From JAHFUI01 sp041485905 (GTDB lineage: Bacteria; Acidobacteriota; Vicinamibacteria; Vicinamibacterales; CAVVIG01), in contig JBGPKK010000085.1 in assembly GCA_041485905.1 (NCBI GenBank), forward strand, positions 1 through 19,953: a DNA stretch of 19,953 nt, given 5' to 3'. A program made the position numbers and the translations under genes. The notes under the pieces were generated by a model. That model worked only from the letters and a program-made list of their open reading frames with translations. It did no database searches and was not told the DNA's origin. Below are positions 1 through 7,361 of the stretch, one piece after another; within the stretch, counting starts at the first letter, position 1; each line of letters begins with the position of its first letter.

Positions 1-1161
1 GGTGTTGCGCGCCTCGGTCGGGAAGCACTCGGGTGTGTAGGCGTACAGCAGCGGCGCAAACACCTGCTGGCCCATGGCGACAAGGAACCCGAAGATGACG
101 ATGGTGGACGTTCTGAAGCTGAGGCCGTAAATCATGCCGCAACTGGCGACCGCGACGGCCACGATCGCGATGAGCGACTTTCGCTCCCAGCGATCGGAAA
201 TGCTGGCGGCAATCCACGCGCCCGGCACGGCGCCAATCTGCATCACGGACGACTGCTCGAGCGACCGCACGATCGAAAACCCGCGCTCGGTCAGCAGCGT
301 CGGCACCCACGAATTGAATCCGTAGAAGGCGAGCGTCTGGCAGACCCAGATGCTCACGAGCAGAGCCAGGCGCTTGAGCGATCCCGAGGCGGCGAGCGCG
401 CCAAATCCGCCGCGCTGGATCGCCGGAGCGGCGAACGTCACGTCCGCAACGGGAAGCATCCGACCCGTCTCCTGCTCGACCTGCCGCTCGATCCGTGCGA
501 GCACGGCCTCGGCGTCACTGACACGTCCGTGGTTTTCGTACCACCGCGGTGATTCCTCCAACCGATGCGCGAACAGCGGGAACAGCAAGCCGAGCGACCC
601 CCAGACAAACACCGCGCGCCAGCCCCACGGCGCCATCGGAATGATGAACCGCGCGACATAGGCGGTCATCGGGATTCCGCACAGGCCGATGGTCATGATC
701 CACGCCTGGTAGGTGCCGCGCCGCGCCGCCGGAAACATCTCGCTGATGTAGGTGATGGCGACGACCGTCATGGCTGAAAGGCCGACCCCTGTGAGCAGGC
801 GCGTGACGAACAAGCCCGTGACGTTCCAGGCCAACGCGTTCAACAACGAGAAGCTGGAGTACCAGATAGTTGTAGCGATCAGCGCGCGTTTTCGGCCGAT
901 CCGATCCGACAGCCATCCAGCCGTCGTCGCGCCGATGAACATCCCGATGAATGACGCGGAGGTGATGCGGCCGATCGTCGCGATGGAGAGATGCCACTCC
1001 TGGCGGAGGGCGGGCGCGGCGAAAGCGAAGCTGTTGAGATCGCCAAGCTCGAAAAAGAAGATGTAGCCGAGCAGCTTGACGAGACGGCGGTGAAACGCGG
1101 TGATCGGCAGGCGATCGAGCCGCACGGACGCTGCCGATTCTCCGCGTCTTACGACGTCCAC
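1..1161 (-). CDS. MFS transporter, third gene of a tcu-type operon (partial, runs off left edge)
   Basis: This is a twelve-helix major facilitator superfamily importer, probably a proton symporter. The frame reads in from the right and is still open at base 1, giving 387 residues; relatives are about 430-450, so roughly the last 50 are missing. Residues 82-91 carry the MFS motif A (GWLSDRIGRK) in the loop between TM2 and TM3, and the visible C-terminal part has TPECFPTEARN, typical of the metabolite:H+ and aromatic-acid/sugar-porter branches. I chose the GTG at 1161 because it overlaps the tcuB stop codon by 13 bases, as expected for translational coupling; a GTG at 1125 is the alternative. 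Salmonella tcuABC has the order dehydrogenase, electron carrier, transporter, so a tricarballylate- or citrate-like substrate is inferred from position. Sequence alone does not show whether it belongs to the TcuC family. Confidence 0.85.
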   Translation of the reverse strand, partial: MDVVRRGESAASVRLDRLPITAFHRRLVKLLGYIFFFELGDLNSFAFAAPALRQEWHLSIATIGRITSASFIGMFIGATTAGWLSDRIGRKRALIATTIWYSSFSLLNALAWNVTGLFVTRLLTGVGLSAMTVVAITYISEMFPAARRGTYQAWIMTIGLCGIPMTAYVARFIIPMAPWGWRAVFVWGSLGLLFPLFAHRLEESPRWYENHGRVSDAEAVLARIERQVEQETGRMLPVADVTFAAPAIQRGGFGALAASGSLKRLALLVSIWVCQTLAFYGFNSWVPTLLTERGFSIVRSLEQSSVMQIGAVPGAWIAASISDRWERKSLIAIVAVAVASCGMIYGLSFRTSTIVIFGFLVAMGQQVFAPLLYAYTPECFPTEARNT

Positions 1162-2270
1162 GTCGATCGCTCGCGCGTGTACTTGACGAGGGCCGCGGTT
1201 CGATAGATCCCGTGCACGAACTTGCCGTACGGCAGCGTGAGAAAGAGCGCGATCACGAAGGCCAGGTGCACGATCAGCAGAGCCGCCATCGCGGGCCCTT
1301 CACGTAACGCCAGGAGCAGAAGGCCGGTGAGGCTCGTCAGGAAGAGGAGCGCGATAAACGATGTGTCCAGCGCGGACCGGTCGGCCCCGTCGCGGTCTGG
1401 GTCGCGATGACGCCTCAGCGCCAGTAGACCCGACGGCCCGATCAACAGGCCGGCGCCGCCGATCGTACCGAGCACGACCGGAAGGCTGGTGTAGCCGTAG
1501 GGCGCTCGCCAGCCAAACACCACGTGGTAGATCGCAGCCACCGTCGTCGACGCGAAACACAGCACGAAGCCGTAGAACGTGGCGTGATGGAACCAGCGGC
1601 GCCACGGCGCTCGTGCTTCTTCGGCCAGCGTGCAATCCACACCGCCGGTGTGCAGATGCTTGAGCGTGAGGCCGTCGCAAAAGGCCCTCGCGGCGGTAGT
1701 CATGCGGAACCTAAGGTTCGTTTCGCGGGCAGGTCTGGAGGCCTGCACCACCGGAACCGTATCTTCTGCGATGCCCCGCAGGAACCGGGCGCGGCCGATG
1801 ACGAGCGCGGTGACGACGAACAGGGCGACGGCGGCAAAGAGCGTCACCATCACGTCGTGCGGGACGACCAGGTAGAAGTCGCCCGCATACACGCCGCCGC
1901 GAGAGCTGCCCTTCGCGAGAAGCACAGCGATCAGTCCCGCCGCCAACGACACCATCGTCGTGAGGCGCTGATGCGTGAACGCACCGCTCAAAAATCGTGG
2001 CCAGCAATATTCTTCGTAGGACGCGACGCGAATCCCGTCCATCATTCGGGGCACGTTGATCCCGAATTCGTGCGGCGGCGCGTATTGGCATGCGTAGAGG
2101 CATTCGCCACAGTCGTGGCAGAGATTGGCGAGGTACGCCAGATCGCCCTTCGCAAACGTCAGGCGGTGCTCGACAGCCGGGAACACGGGACAATACCCTT
2201 CGCAGTACCGGCAGGCATTGCACACCGTCATCACGTGGTGGCCGTGTTGGACCAGATCACCCGACAACAT
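1149..2270 (-). CDS. tcuB: TcuB-like iron-sulfur/membrane electron-transfer protein
   Basis: This is the partner of the TcuA flavoprotein. In Salmonella, TcuB reoxidises TcuA-bound FADH2 and passes electrons to the membrane pool. The protein is 373 residues. The N-terminus has two ferredoxin-like clusters: CNACRYCEGYCP (CxxCxxCxxxCP) and CHDCGECLYAC, followed by about six hydrophobic segments with histidines that could bind haem. The start is the ATG at 2270, because GGGAGGGAGG lies 9 bases upstream; a TTG at 2294 would extend the frame but has no comparable site. The gene overlaps the tcuA end by 14 bases and the transporter start by 13, so all three are probably co-translated. Residues about 172-186 (VPVVQASRPARETNL) coincide with a palindromic insert that is described separately. 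The Fe-S pattern and context make the family call firm; substrate specificity is inferred. Confidence 0.9.
   Translation of the reverse strand: MLSGDLVQHGHHVMTVCNACRYCEGYCPVFPAVEHRLTFAKGDLAYLANLCHDCGECLYACQYAPPHEFGINVPRMMDGIRVASYEEYCWPRFLSGAFTHQRLTTMVSLAAGLIAVLLAKGSSRGGVYAGDFYLVVPHDVMVTLFAAVALFVVTALVIGRARFLRGIAEDTVPVVQASRPARETNLRFRMTTAARAFCDGLTLKHLHTGGVDCTLAEEARAPWRRWFHHATFYGFVLCFASTTVAAIYHVVFGWRAPYGYTSLPVVLGTIGGAGLLIGPSGLLALRRHRDPDRDGADRSALDTSFIALLFLTSLTGLLLLALREGPAMAALLIVHLAFVIALFLTLPYGKFVHGIYRTAALVKYTRERSTWTS
1715..1758. repeat. REP-like palindrome inside tcuB
   Basis: An inner stem GCAGGTC/GGCCTGC (1729-1735 with 1740-1746, one mismatch, loop TGGA) is flanked by an outer pair GGTTC/GAACC (1715-1719 with 1754-1758). 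It is translated in frame as part of TcuB between two membrane segments. No stop codon is introduced. Confidence 0.55.
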
Positions 2271-3654
2271 GCGCGGCGGCCTCCCTCCCGGCAATCCGGC
2301 CGAACACGGTGCCGATCGTCATCCCGACGCCGGCCACGTAGCCTTTGCCAAGGACGTTGCCGGCCATGATTTCTCCGGCGGCGAACACGTTCGCAGCGGG
2401 CTGCCCGTTTGTCATGATCACGCGCGCGCGATCGTCGACCTTCACGCCAAGATACGTGAACGTAATGCCCGGTCTAAGCGGATATCCCCAATACGGCGGC
2501 GCGTCGATCGGTTGCGCCCAGTTGGACTTATTCGGCGTCAGCCCTTCGGTTCGGCACCCGTCCAGCACGGCGTGATTGAACGACGCGGGCTGCACAGCGC
2601 GGTTGAACGCCGCGACAGTGTCTTCAAGCGCGGCCGGCGCGAGGCTCAGCCGTCGCGCGAGCTCGCCGATCGAAGACGCCACCATTGGCGGAAACACAGA
2701 GGGCATGAAGGTCCTGGCGACTTTGGCGTCGACGATCGAATAGGCAATTTGATCCGGCTGCCGCGCGATGAGTTGTCCCCAGATCGCGTACCGCTTGGGC
2801 CAGACATCCTCGCCTTCATCGTAAAAGCGCTCGCCGTGCTTGTTGACGACGATGCCGAGCGGGACCGAGTCGAGCCGGGTCACGATGCCGCCATCGAACT
2901 TCGGGGCACGCGCATCGACCGCAATCGCGTGGCACTGGGCCGGATCGCCCACCGGTTGGGCGCCGCACGCCAGCATCTGTTTCAGGACCGTGCCGGTGTT
3001 GTACGGCGTGCCACGGATGATGAAATTGTCCGCAGCATCGCCCCAGATTTCCTTGAGCCACTCGAGATTCGATTCGAATCCGCCCGCGGCCAGGACGACG
3101 GCGTTGGCGCGGACGACGGTCTCGCGGCCACTCGTCACAACAGATGCGCCGCCAAAACGGCCATCGACAACGTCGAGGGCGAAGACCTGGGCGTCGTACA
3201 CGATCCGTACGCCCAGACGATCGGCGGCTGCGTAGTAGCTGTTCATCAGCGCCTTGCCGCCACCCAGAAAGAAAGCGTTCGTGCGATCCAGTTGAAGCGT
3301 GCCGCCAAGCGCCGGCTGGAGCCGTCCGCCGAATTGCCGGATCCACGCCGGACACGTCGCCGAGTCGCGCACGACGAGGCGGGCCAGCATCTCGTCGGTC
3401 TGGCCGCCGGTCACTCGAATCAGATCCGCGAGGTACTCCTGTTCGGAGTAGGAATCGGTCAGGACGTCTGTCGGCGCGTCGTGCATGCACCGCAGGTTGC
3501 GCGTGTGACGGCTGTTGCCGCCGCGAAACGCCCTAGGCGCGGTTTCCAGCACGACGACCCGGGCACCGCGTTCACGCGCGCTCAGCGCAGCGCACAGCGC
3601 GGCATTCCCGCCGCCCAGCACGGCGACGTCGAAGAGTTCCGGATCGTGGCTCAT
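2257..3654 (-). CDS. tcuA: FAD-dependent tricarballylate dehydrogenase TcuA-like
   Basis: A flavoprotein of the fumarate-reductase/succinate-dehydrogenase fold (FAD_binding_2). In Salmonella, TcuA oxidises tricarballylate to cis-aconitate. The protein is 465 residues, a normal family length. It begins with a dinucleotide-binding motif LGGGNAALCAALSARERGA (residues 13-31) ending the second strand in VVLE, followed by FRGGNSRHTRNLRCMHDAP, a stretch I associate specifically with TcuA-type proteins. The C-terminus has the second FAD contact, VFAAGEIMAGNVLGKGYVAG. The ATG at 3654 is the only plausible start; there is no clear Shine-Dalgarno sequence. It is the first gene of the tcuA-tcuB-transporter operon and faces the NTF2-like genes across a 121-base gap. 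No LysR-type tcuR is adjacent. A related 3-ketosteroid or urocanate reductase-type role is less likely, given the TcuB neighbour. Confidence 0.9.
   Translation of the reverse strand: MSHDPELFDVAVLGGGNAALCAALSARERGARVVVLETAPRAFRGGNSRHTRNLRCMHDAPTDVLTDSYSEQEYLADLIRVTGGQTDEMLARLVVRDSATCPAWIRQFGGRLQPALGGTLQLDRTNAFFLGGGKALMNSYYAAADRLGVRIVYDAQVFALDVVDGRFGGASVVTSGRETVVRANAVVLAAGGFESNLEWLKEIWGDAADNFIIRGTPYNTGTVLKQMLACGAQPVGDPAQCHAIAVDARAPKFDGGIVTRLDSVPLGIVVNKHGERFYDEGEDVWPKRYAIWGQLIARQPDQIAYSIVDAKVARTFMPSVFPPMVASSIGELARRLSLAPAALEDTVAAFNRAVQPASFNHAVLDGCRTEGLTPNKSNWAQPIDAPPYWGYPLRPGITFTYLGVKVDDRARVIMTNGQPAANVFAAGEIMAGNVLGKGYVAGVGMTIGTVFGRIAGREAAAHVVG
2280..2289 (-). promoter_or_regulatory. Strong ribosome binding site that sets the tcuB start
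   Basis: On the minus strand this reads GGGAGGGAGG, 9 bases before the ATG at 2270. It lies inside the end of tcuA and selects the ATG over the upstream TTG at 2294. Confidence 0.75.
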
Positions 3655-3775
3655 GGAATGGAGCGTCGCCCAGGGACGCCCGCGGATTCTATCGCGTCTG
3701 GAAGGTGGAGACTTGCGGAGTCCGATCCGTTTCGATAAGGATTCATCTGCACGAAGCGACTCCGGTCAATAACCC
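3655..3775. other. Divergent intergenic region between tcuA and the NTF2-like pair
   Basis: These 121 bases must hold the promoters of both divergent units. On the minus strand a TAGAAT hexamer (3686-3691) could be the -10 of tcuA, with no good -35. On the plus strand TTGCGG (3713-3718) and GATAAG (3734-3739) are a weak pair with a 15-base gap. No operator palindrome stands out. Confidence 0.35.
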
Positions 3776-4735
3776 ATGCGTACTTACAGCTCGGCGATGG
3801 CGGTGGCGATCGTCCTGCTCGCCGGCGGCGTGGCTGCTCAGTGCGGAGGCGGCGCCGCGGCGCCGTGCGATCGCGCGTGTCTCGAAGGATTTGTCGACCG
3901 GTATCTGGAAGCACTGGTGGCGCATAACCCGTTCGGGCTGCCGCTGGCGCAGAAGGTGAGGTTCTCCGAGAACGATCAACCGCTGCCGTTGGGCGACGGG
4001 CTCTGGAACACCGCGACCGGGCTGGGCACCTACCGGCTCGTGATTTCGGACCCGCAAGGCGCGCAGGCCGGCTTTTTCGGGACGATGCGGGAAAACGGCA
4101 CGCCGGTCGCCGTCGCGCTGCGGTTGAAACTCGATGGCCGCAAAATCGCCGAAGCGGAATCGCTCGTGCTTCGCGACGCGCCAGCCGTGAAGAACATGGA
4201 AGCGCTCGGCCACCCGGATCGGTTGTTCGTCGAACCGCTGTCTCCCGCCGAGCGGGTCGGGCGGAAAGAGCTCATCGCCGCGGCGAATAAATATCTGGAT
4301 GGCCTCGAGCGCGGCAACGGAGACATCGTGCCGTTCGACGCGGAGTGCGACCGCATCCAGAATGGCACGCTGACGACCAACAACCCGGCGCTCACGCTCG
4401 GTCCCAATGCGTCCTGGAATCCGTTTGCCCTCGGATGCCGTGAGCAGTTCGGTACGAAGTTCTTCAGCTTTCTCAAGAAGGTGCACCCGCGCCGCTTTCC
4501 CGTAATCGACGAAGAGCGCGGCGTCGTGCTCGGCTTTCTGATGGCTCAGGTCCCTGGCACCGTCAAGTCAGTGGACGTGCCCGGGCACGGCACGATCGCG
4601 GTGGATCCGGCGAATCGCTCGCCGTTCACCCTCGATGCCGCGGAGCTCTATAAAATCAGAAGCGGGAAGATCCGCAAGCTCGAGACGATCCAGATGCGAA
4701 TGCCGTACGGCACGCGCAGCGCGTTCGAGTGGTGA
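3776..4735 (+). CDS. Secreted double NTF2-like protein, copy 1
   Basis: An uncharacterised exported protein of 319 residues. Residues 1-21 form a signal peptide (hydrophobic AMAVAIVLLAGGVAA). The mature part starts with a Cys-pair motif PCDRACLEGFVDRYLEAL (residues 30-47). The chain looks like two tandem NTF2/SnoaL-type modules. Each has an opening helix (VDRYLEALVAHNP; ANKYLDGLERGNG), a middle strand pair (TYRLVISDPQGAQAGFFGTM; FPVIDEERGVVLGFLMAQ) and a closing strand pair (RLKLDGRKIAEAESLVLRD; LYKIRSGKIRKLETIQMRM). A second Cys pair (ECDR... and GCREQF) lies in module 2. The next gene is a clear paralogue 16 bases downstream. No catalytic residues can be assigned. The start ATG has no Shine-Dalgarno sequence; an ATG at 3797 is a weaker alternative. 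Confidence 0.85.
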   Translation: MRTYSSAMAVAIVLLAGGVAAQCGGGAAAPCDRACLEGFVDRYLEALVAHNPFGLPLAQKVRFSENDQPLPLGDGLWNTATGLGTYRLVISDPQGAQAGFFGTMRENGTPVAVALRLKLDGRKIAEAESLVLRDAPAVKNMEALGHPDRLFVEPLSPAERVGRKELIAAANKYLDGLERGNGDIVPFDAECDRIQNGTLTTNNPALTLGPNASWNPFALGCREQFGTKFFSFLKKVHPRRFPVIDEERGVVLGFLMAQVPGTVKSVDVPGHGTIAVDPANRSPFTLDAAELYKIRSGKIRKLETIQMRMPYGTRSAFEW

Positions 4736-4751
4736 TGAATAGAGGAGCAAG

Positions 4752-5774
4752 ATGCGACGACACGTTCTGACGGCCATCACACTCGGCGTGGCTCTCGCAG
4801 CGGGACTCGCCGCGCAGGGCAACCGGCCCGCGACCGGACCGTGCGATCGCGCCTGCCTCGAGGGCTTCGTCGATGAGTTTCTCGACGCCTTCGTCAAACA
4901 CGATCCGAAGCTGCTGCCGATCTCGAGGACCGTGAAGTTCACGGAGAACGGCCAGCGCCTGAAGCTGGGCGACGGATCATGGCGCTCGATGCTCGGGAAG
5001 GGCGCGTACCGGCTGTTCGTCAGCGATCCGCAGGCCGGCCAGGTGGCCTTCATCGGCACGCTGCGCGAAGAAAACAACATGGTCAAGGAAGGCGCGCTCG
5101 TGCTGATCGCGCTGCGTTTGAAGATCGACAACCGGCAGATCTCGGAAATCGAGACGTTCGTCGTTCGCAACCTGATGGCCGCGCAGAATGTGGAGAAGGC
5201 GGTGGCGCCGCATCGCCTGTTCACCGAAGCTGTCCCGGCCGCTGAACGGATGTCGCGCGACGATCTGATCAAGACGGCGAACATGTACTTCACCGGCATG
5301 CAGTTGAACGACGGCAAAGGCGTGTATCCGTTCGCCGACGACTGCGACCGCTTCGAGAACGGCGGAAAGACGACGAACGCGCCGACGCCGGCGGGGCAGA
5401 CGCGGCCGGATCCGAAGACCGCGTCGACCTATTCCGCGCAGTGGAGCTGTATGGAGCAGTTCAAGTCAGGGCTCATTCATTTCGTCACCCGCATCCGCGA
5501 CCGCCGCTTCGTGGCGGTCGATCAGGAGCGCGGCCTCGTGTTCAGCTTCATCTTCTTCGACCACGCGGCCGGTGAGACACGTCACTACCAGGCGCCCGAC
5601 GGCCGTGCGGTCACCGGTGGCCCGACGACTCCGTGGACGTGGGAGCTGGCGGAGATGTTCAGGATCGAGAAGGGCAAGATCCGCCGGATTGAAGCGATCC
5701 TCGAGCGCGCGCCGTACGGAATGGGGTCGGGATGGAGCAACTGGGACGATCAGTTGTCCGACAAGGCGAGGTAG
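4752..5774 (+). CDS. Secreted double NTF2-like protein, copy 2
   Basis: A 340-residue paralogue of the preceding gene, sharing GPCDRACLEGFVDEFLDAF, the GDGSW/GAYRLFVSDPQ core, DDCDRFENG, SCMEQF and the RIEKGKIRRIEAILERAPYG ending. It has a signal peptide (residues 1 to about 20, MRRHVLTAITLGVALAAGLAAQG) and the same two-module architecture. It is longer than copy 1 because of extra residues in loops, for example PTPAGQTRPDPKTASTYSAQ. The site AGAGGAG (4741-4747) lies just upstream of the ATG, so this copy has a good ribosome site while copy 1 does not; the two are probably co-transcribed. The function is unknown. The module fold could bind a small hydrophobic ligand or act on one, but nothing here proves that. 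Confidence 0.87.
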   Translation: MRRHVLTAITLGVALAAGLAAQGNRPATGPCDRACLEGFVDEFLDAFVKHDPKLLPISRTVKFTENGQRLKLGDGSWRSMLGKGAYRLFVSDPQAGQVAFIGTLREENNMVKEGALVLIALRLKIDNRQISEIETFVVRNLMAAQNVEKAVAPHRLFTEAVPAAERMSRDDLIKTANMYFTGMQLNDGKGVYPFADDCDRFENGGKTTNAPTPAGQTRPDPKTASTYSAQWSCMEQFKSGLIHFVTRIRDRRFVAVDQERGLVFSFIFFDHAAGETRHYQAPDGRAVTGGPTTPWTWELAEMFRIEKGKIRRIEAILERAPYGMGSGWSNWDDQLSDKAR

Positions 5775-5785
5775 CAGGTCGATGA

Positions 5786-6484
5786 CTAGCGGCTCGGCAC
5801 GTAGCTCGCGGCGACGCCTTCGTCCATGGTCGTGTTGGTCAGCTCGTAGCCAAAACCGTTCTCTGGTTGTGGGAACGTACGCACGGTGACGTTCTCCGTC
5901 GCTTCCCAGTCCACCGTCTGATACCAGTCCTTCGGCGCGATCTCCCAGCGCGATCCATCCTCCAGCGTCACGTATCGGCCGTCGCCGCTCACGGCGCGGA
6001 TGAAGTGCCCACCGCCAAGGGCGGTGTAGGCGGCCGTCACTGTTGTCGGAGTCGCCGGGGTTACCTTCGTCGCCGGGGCCGCCGGGGCCGCCGGCGCCGC
6101 GCGCGCCCGCGCGGTCTTCTTCACGAGCCTCAGCTTGTGTTCGGCGCCGCTCGCGTCACGGACGTACACCGCGTTCTTTTCCACGGCGAACGTGACGGCC
6201 GCGCCGATGACCACATCAATCGAGCGACGGCCGATCGGCACGGTGTCCTCGAGATCGAGAACAAGATCGTCGGTGTCGATGACGAACGTGCGGACGTCGG
6301 CCATCGCCCGCATGGACGGCCCCGGCGGCGCGGCCCCGGGCCGGCCGAAGCCGCTCGAGCCGGGTCCGAAATCGATCATCTTGCGCCGGGTCGTCATGTC
6401 GCGCCAGGTGCCGGTCTGCCAGTGGCGCTCCGCCGCGAGGCCAGCTACAGATAGAAGGACGAGGAGGATGCTGAATCTGGTCAT
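5786..6484 (-). CDS. Exported protein of unknown function
   Basis: This 232-residue protein belongs to no family I can name. Residues 1-18 look like a signal peptide (MTRFSILLVLLSVAGLAA). Residues about 40-125 form a beta-rich segment (RTFVIDTDDLVLDLEDTVP, VTFAVEKNAVYVRDASG). An Ala/Pro/Thr linker follows (residues 128-147, coded by GCCGGGGCC-type repeats), then a short C-terminal beta domain (DGRYVTLEDGSRWEIAPKDW). It converges on the NTF2-like pair with only 11 bases between stops and no visible terminator. Its start codon ATGACCAGATTC is the terminal unit of a palindromic octamer repeat, and no Shine-Dalgarno site precedes it. No other in-frame start could retain the signal peptide. Confidence 0.75.
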   Translation of the reverse strand: MTRFSILLVLLSVAGLAAERHWQTGTWRDMTTRRKMIDFGPGSSGFGRPGAAPPGPSMRAMADVRTFVIDTDDLVLDLEDTVPIGRRSIDVVIGAAVTFAVEKNAVYVRDASGAEHKLRLVKKTARARAAPAAPAAPATKVTPATPTTVTAAYTALGGGHFIRAVSGDGRYVTLEDGSRWEIAPKDWYQTVDWEATENVTVRTFPQPENGFGYELTNTTMDEGVAASYVPSR

Positions 6485-6573
6485 CTGGTCATCTAGTCAT
6501 CTGGTCATTGATTTGTGGATTGAATGATCTCGATCACCAGATCAATTGACGAGATGACCAGATGACTGAATTC
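6473..6573. repeat. Octamer-array palindromic element, copy 1
   Basis: The left arm is a tandem of CTGGTCAT units (6477-6508, one variant CTAGTCAT). The right arm carries the complementary ATGACCAG/ATGACTG units (6551-6568). About 40 A/T-richer bases lie between. The outer ends mirror each other: GAATCTGGTCATC on the left, and GATGACTGAATTC on the right. The left end contains the start codon of the 5786-6484 gene. There are no CRISPR-like spacers and no coding capacity. Confidence 0.85.
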
Positions 6574-6574
6574 G

Positions 6575-6624
6575 CGAAGCGAAGCGTCCGTCATCGTCTT
6601 CCTACAGTGGACCGCTTCGCTTCG
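6575..6624. repeat. Inverted repeat at the 3' end of the hydrolase pseudogene
   Basis: CGAAGCGAAGCG (6575-6586) pairs perfectly with CGCTTCGCTTCG (6613-6624) across a 26-base loop that contains the pseudogene stop (6591-6593). It could act as a transcription-end hairpin or be another REP-like insertion; there is no U-tract. Confidence 0.55.
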
Positions 6625-7285
6625 GCGAGTGTAGCATCCGCGTCCGCTTTGAGGATGTAACCCCACTTCAGATTTTTCTGGGTGACGTCCTTCGCCTTCG
6701 CGACGTACGCGTCATGCGTGGGATACAGGCCGGCGAGACGCGCGGTGTCGAACGGCTCGTACGAACCCAGCAGACCGCCGAACATCCCGCCGCCATTCTG
6801 GCCTGTATTGGTTGCCGTTGGCACGGCGTGTTGGGACAGCCGGATGCCGCCGAGCGCATTCCCGAAATGATCCCGCACGATCTCGTAGCATAAGTGTACA
6901 GGCGGCCGGCCGACTGCGAGTGGCCGGTCGCAATCAGCCGCTCCACCTTGAGGCCGCCGACAATGTCGATCGCACCAGGGCCGGCTTTGCCGCGCCCTTC
7001 GACGAGCTCAGGGCGCCCCGAGCTTGTCGAGGCGCGCACCGCACGGGCGCGCAAGGGCGACGTGACAGCGACCGGCCCGGCGACGGTGACGGCATCGGAT
7101 CCCACAAGTGGAGCAGTGAGACCCGCGAGATAAGCCGCCGCGACGAGCGACGGCGGCTTGCCCGCCGTAGCGCGCGGCGCGCGAAGGCCGGGATGTGGCG
7201 TGCATGCATAGCGCGTATCTCCGCACAGGGAGTGATGGGAGTCAAGCATCGTGTTATACATAGTCCGCTTACGGAATCTGGTCAT
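6591..7285 (-). pseudogene. Decayed alpha/beta hydrolase (Abhydrolase_10-like)
   Basis: Fragments of one hydrolase family lie in two frames. From 7285 one frame gives a possible export-type leader (VAAAYLAGLTAPLVG), VTVAGPVAVTSPLRARAV, and then GGLKVERLIATGHSQSAGRLYTYA, with the nucleophile elbow GHSQS. From about 6900 a second frame gives VRDHFGNALGGIRLSQHAVPT, GSYEPFDTARLAGLYPTHDA and LKADADATLAEAKRS, the C-terminal hallmark of the same family. Normal members are several hundred residues; here the lid/acid region and most of the N-terminal domain are gone. The sequence jumps from the elbow to the C-terminus with a frameshift near 6895. A REP-like palindrome is inserted at 6991-7036 and is translated as STSSGRPELVEG. 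The first codons (MTRFRK) come from an octamer repeat arm. It is almost certainly inactive. Confidence 0.8.
6991..7036. repeat. REP-like palindrome inside the hydrolase pseudogene
   Basis: A near-perfect palindrome: CGCGCCC-TTCGACGAGCTC-AGGGCG on the left and CGCCCCGAGCTTGTCGAGGCGCG on the right. It resembles the widespread CTTCGACAAGCTCAGGG-type intergenic REP sequence that, when translated, gives PELVEG-like peptides. Confidence 0.75.
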
Positions 7286-7361
7286 CGGGTCATCTGGTCA
7301 TTTGATTGACAGATTGAAGCCACCAATGACGAGATGACTCGATGATTCGATGACCAAATTC
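7274..7361. repeat. Octamer-array palindromic element, copy 2
   Basis: This is a second copy of the element at 6473-6573. The left arm is GAATCTGGTCATCGGGTCATCTGGTCAT-like; the right arm ends ATGACTCGATGATTCG then ATGACCAAATTC. The outer 13 bases are inverted repeats of each other apart from one transition. Start codons at both ends (7285 minus, 7350 plus) are repeat-derived. The inner sequence differs from copy 1, so the ends and the octamer rhythm are what is conserved. Confidence 0.85.

Noticed and set aside
2125..3738. 537-codon plus-strand open frame opposite tcuA/tcuB
   Set aside because: It is the antisense shadow of two well-recognised flavoprotein/Fe-S genes; its translation is Arg/His-rich with no domain.
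6473..6573. CRISPR array
   Set aside because: The units are only 8 bases, directly abutting, with no spacers, and invert in the second arm; no cas gene is near.
6473..7361. Insertion sequence or composite transposon bounded by the two octamer elements
   Set aside because: There is no transposase or remnant between them, only the hydrolase pseudogene, and no target-site duplication is visible.
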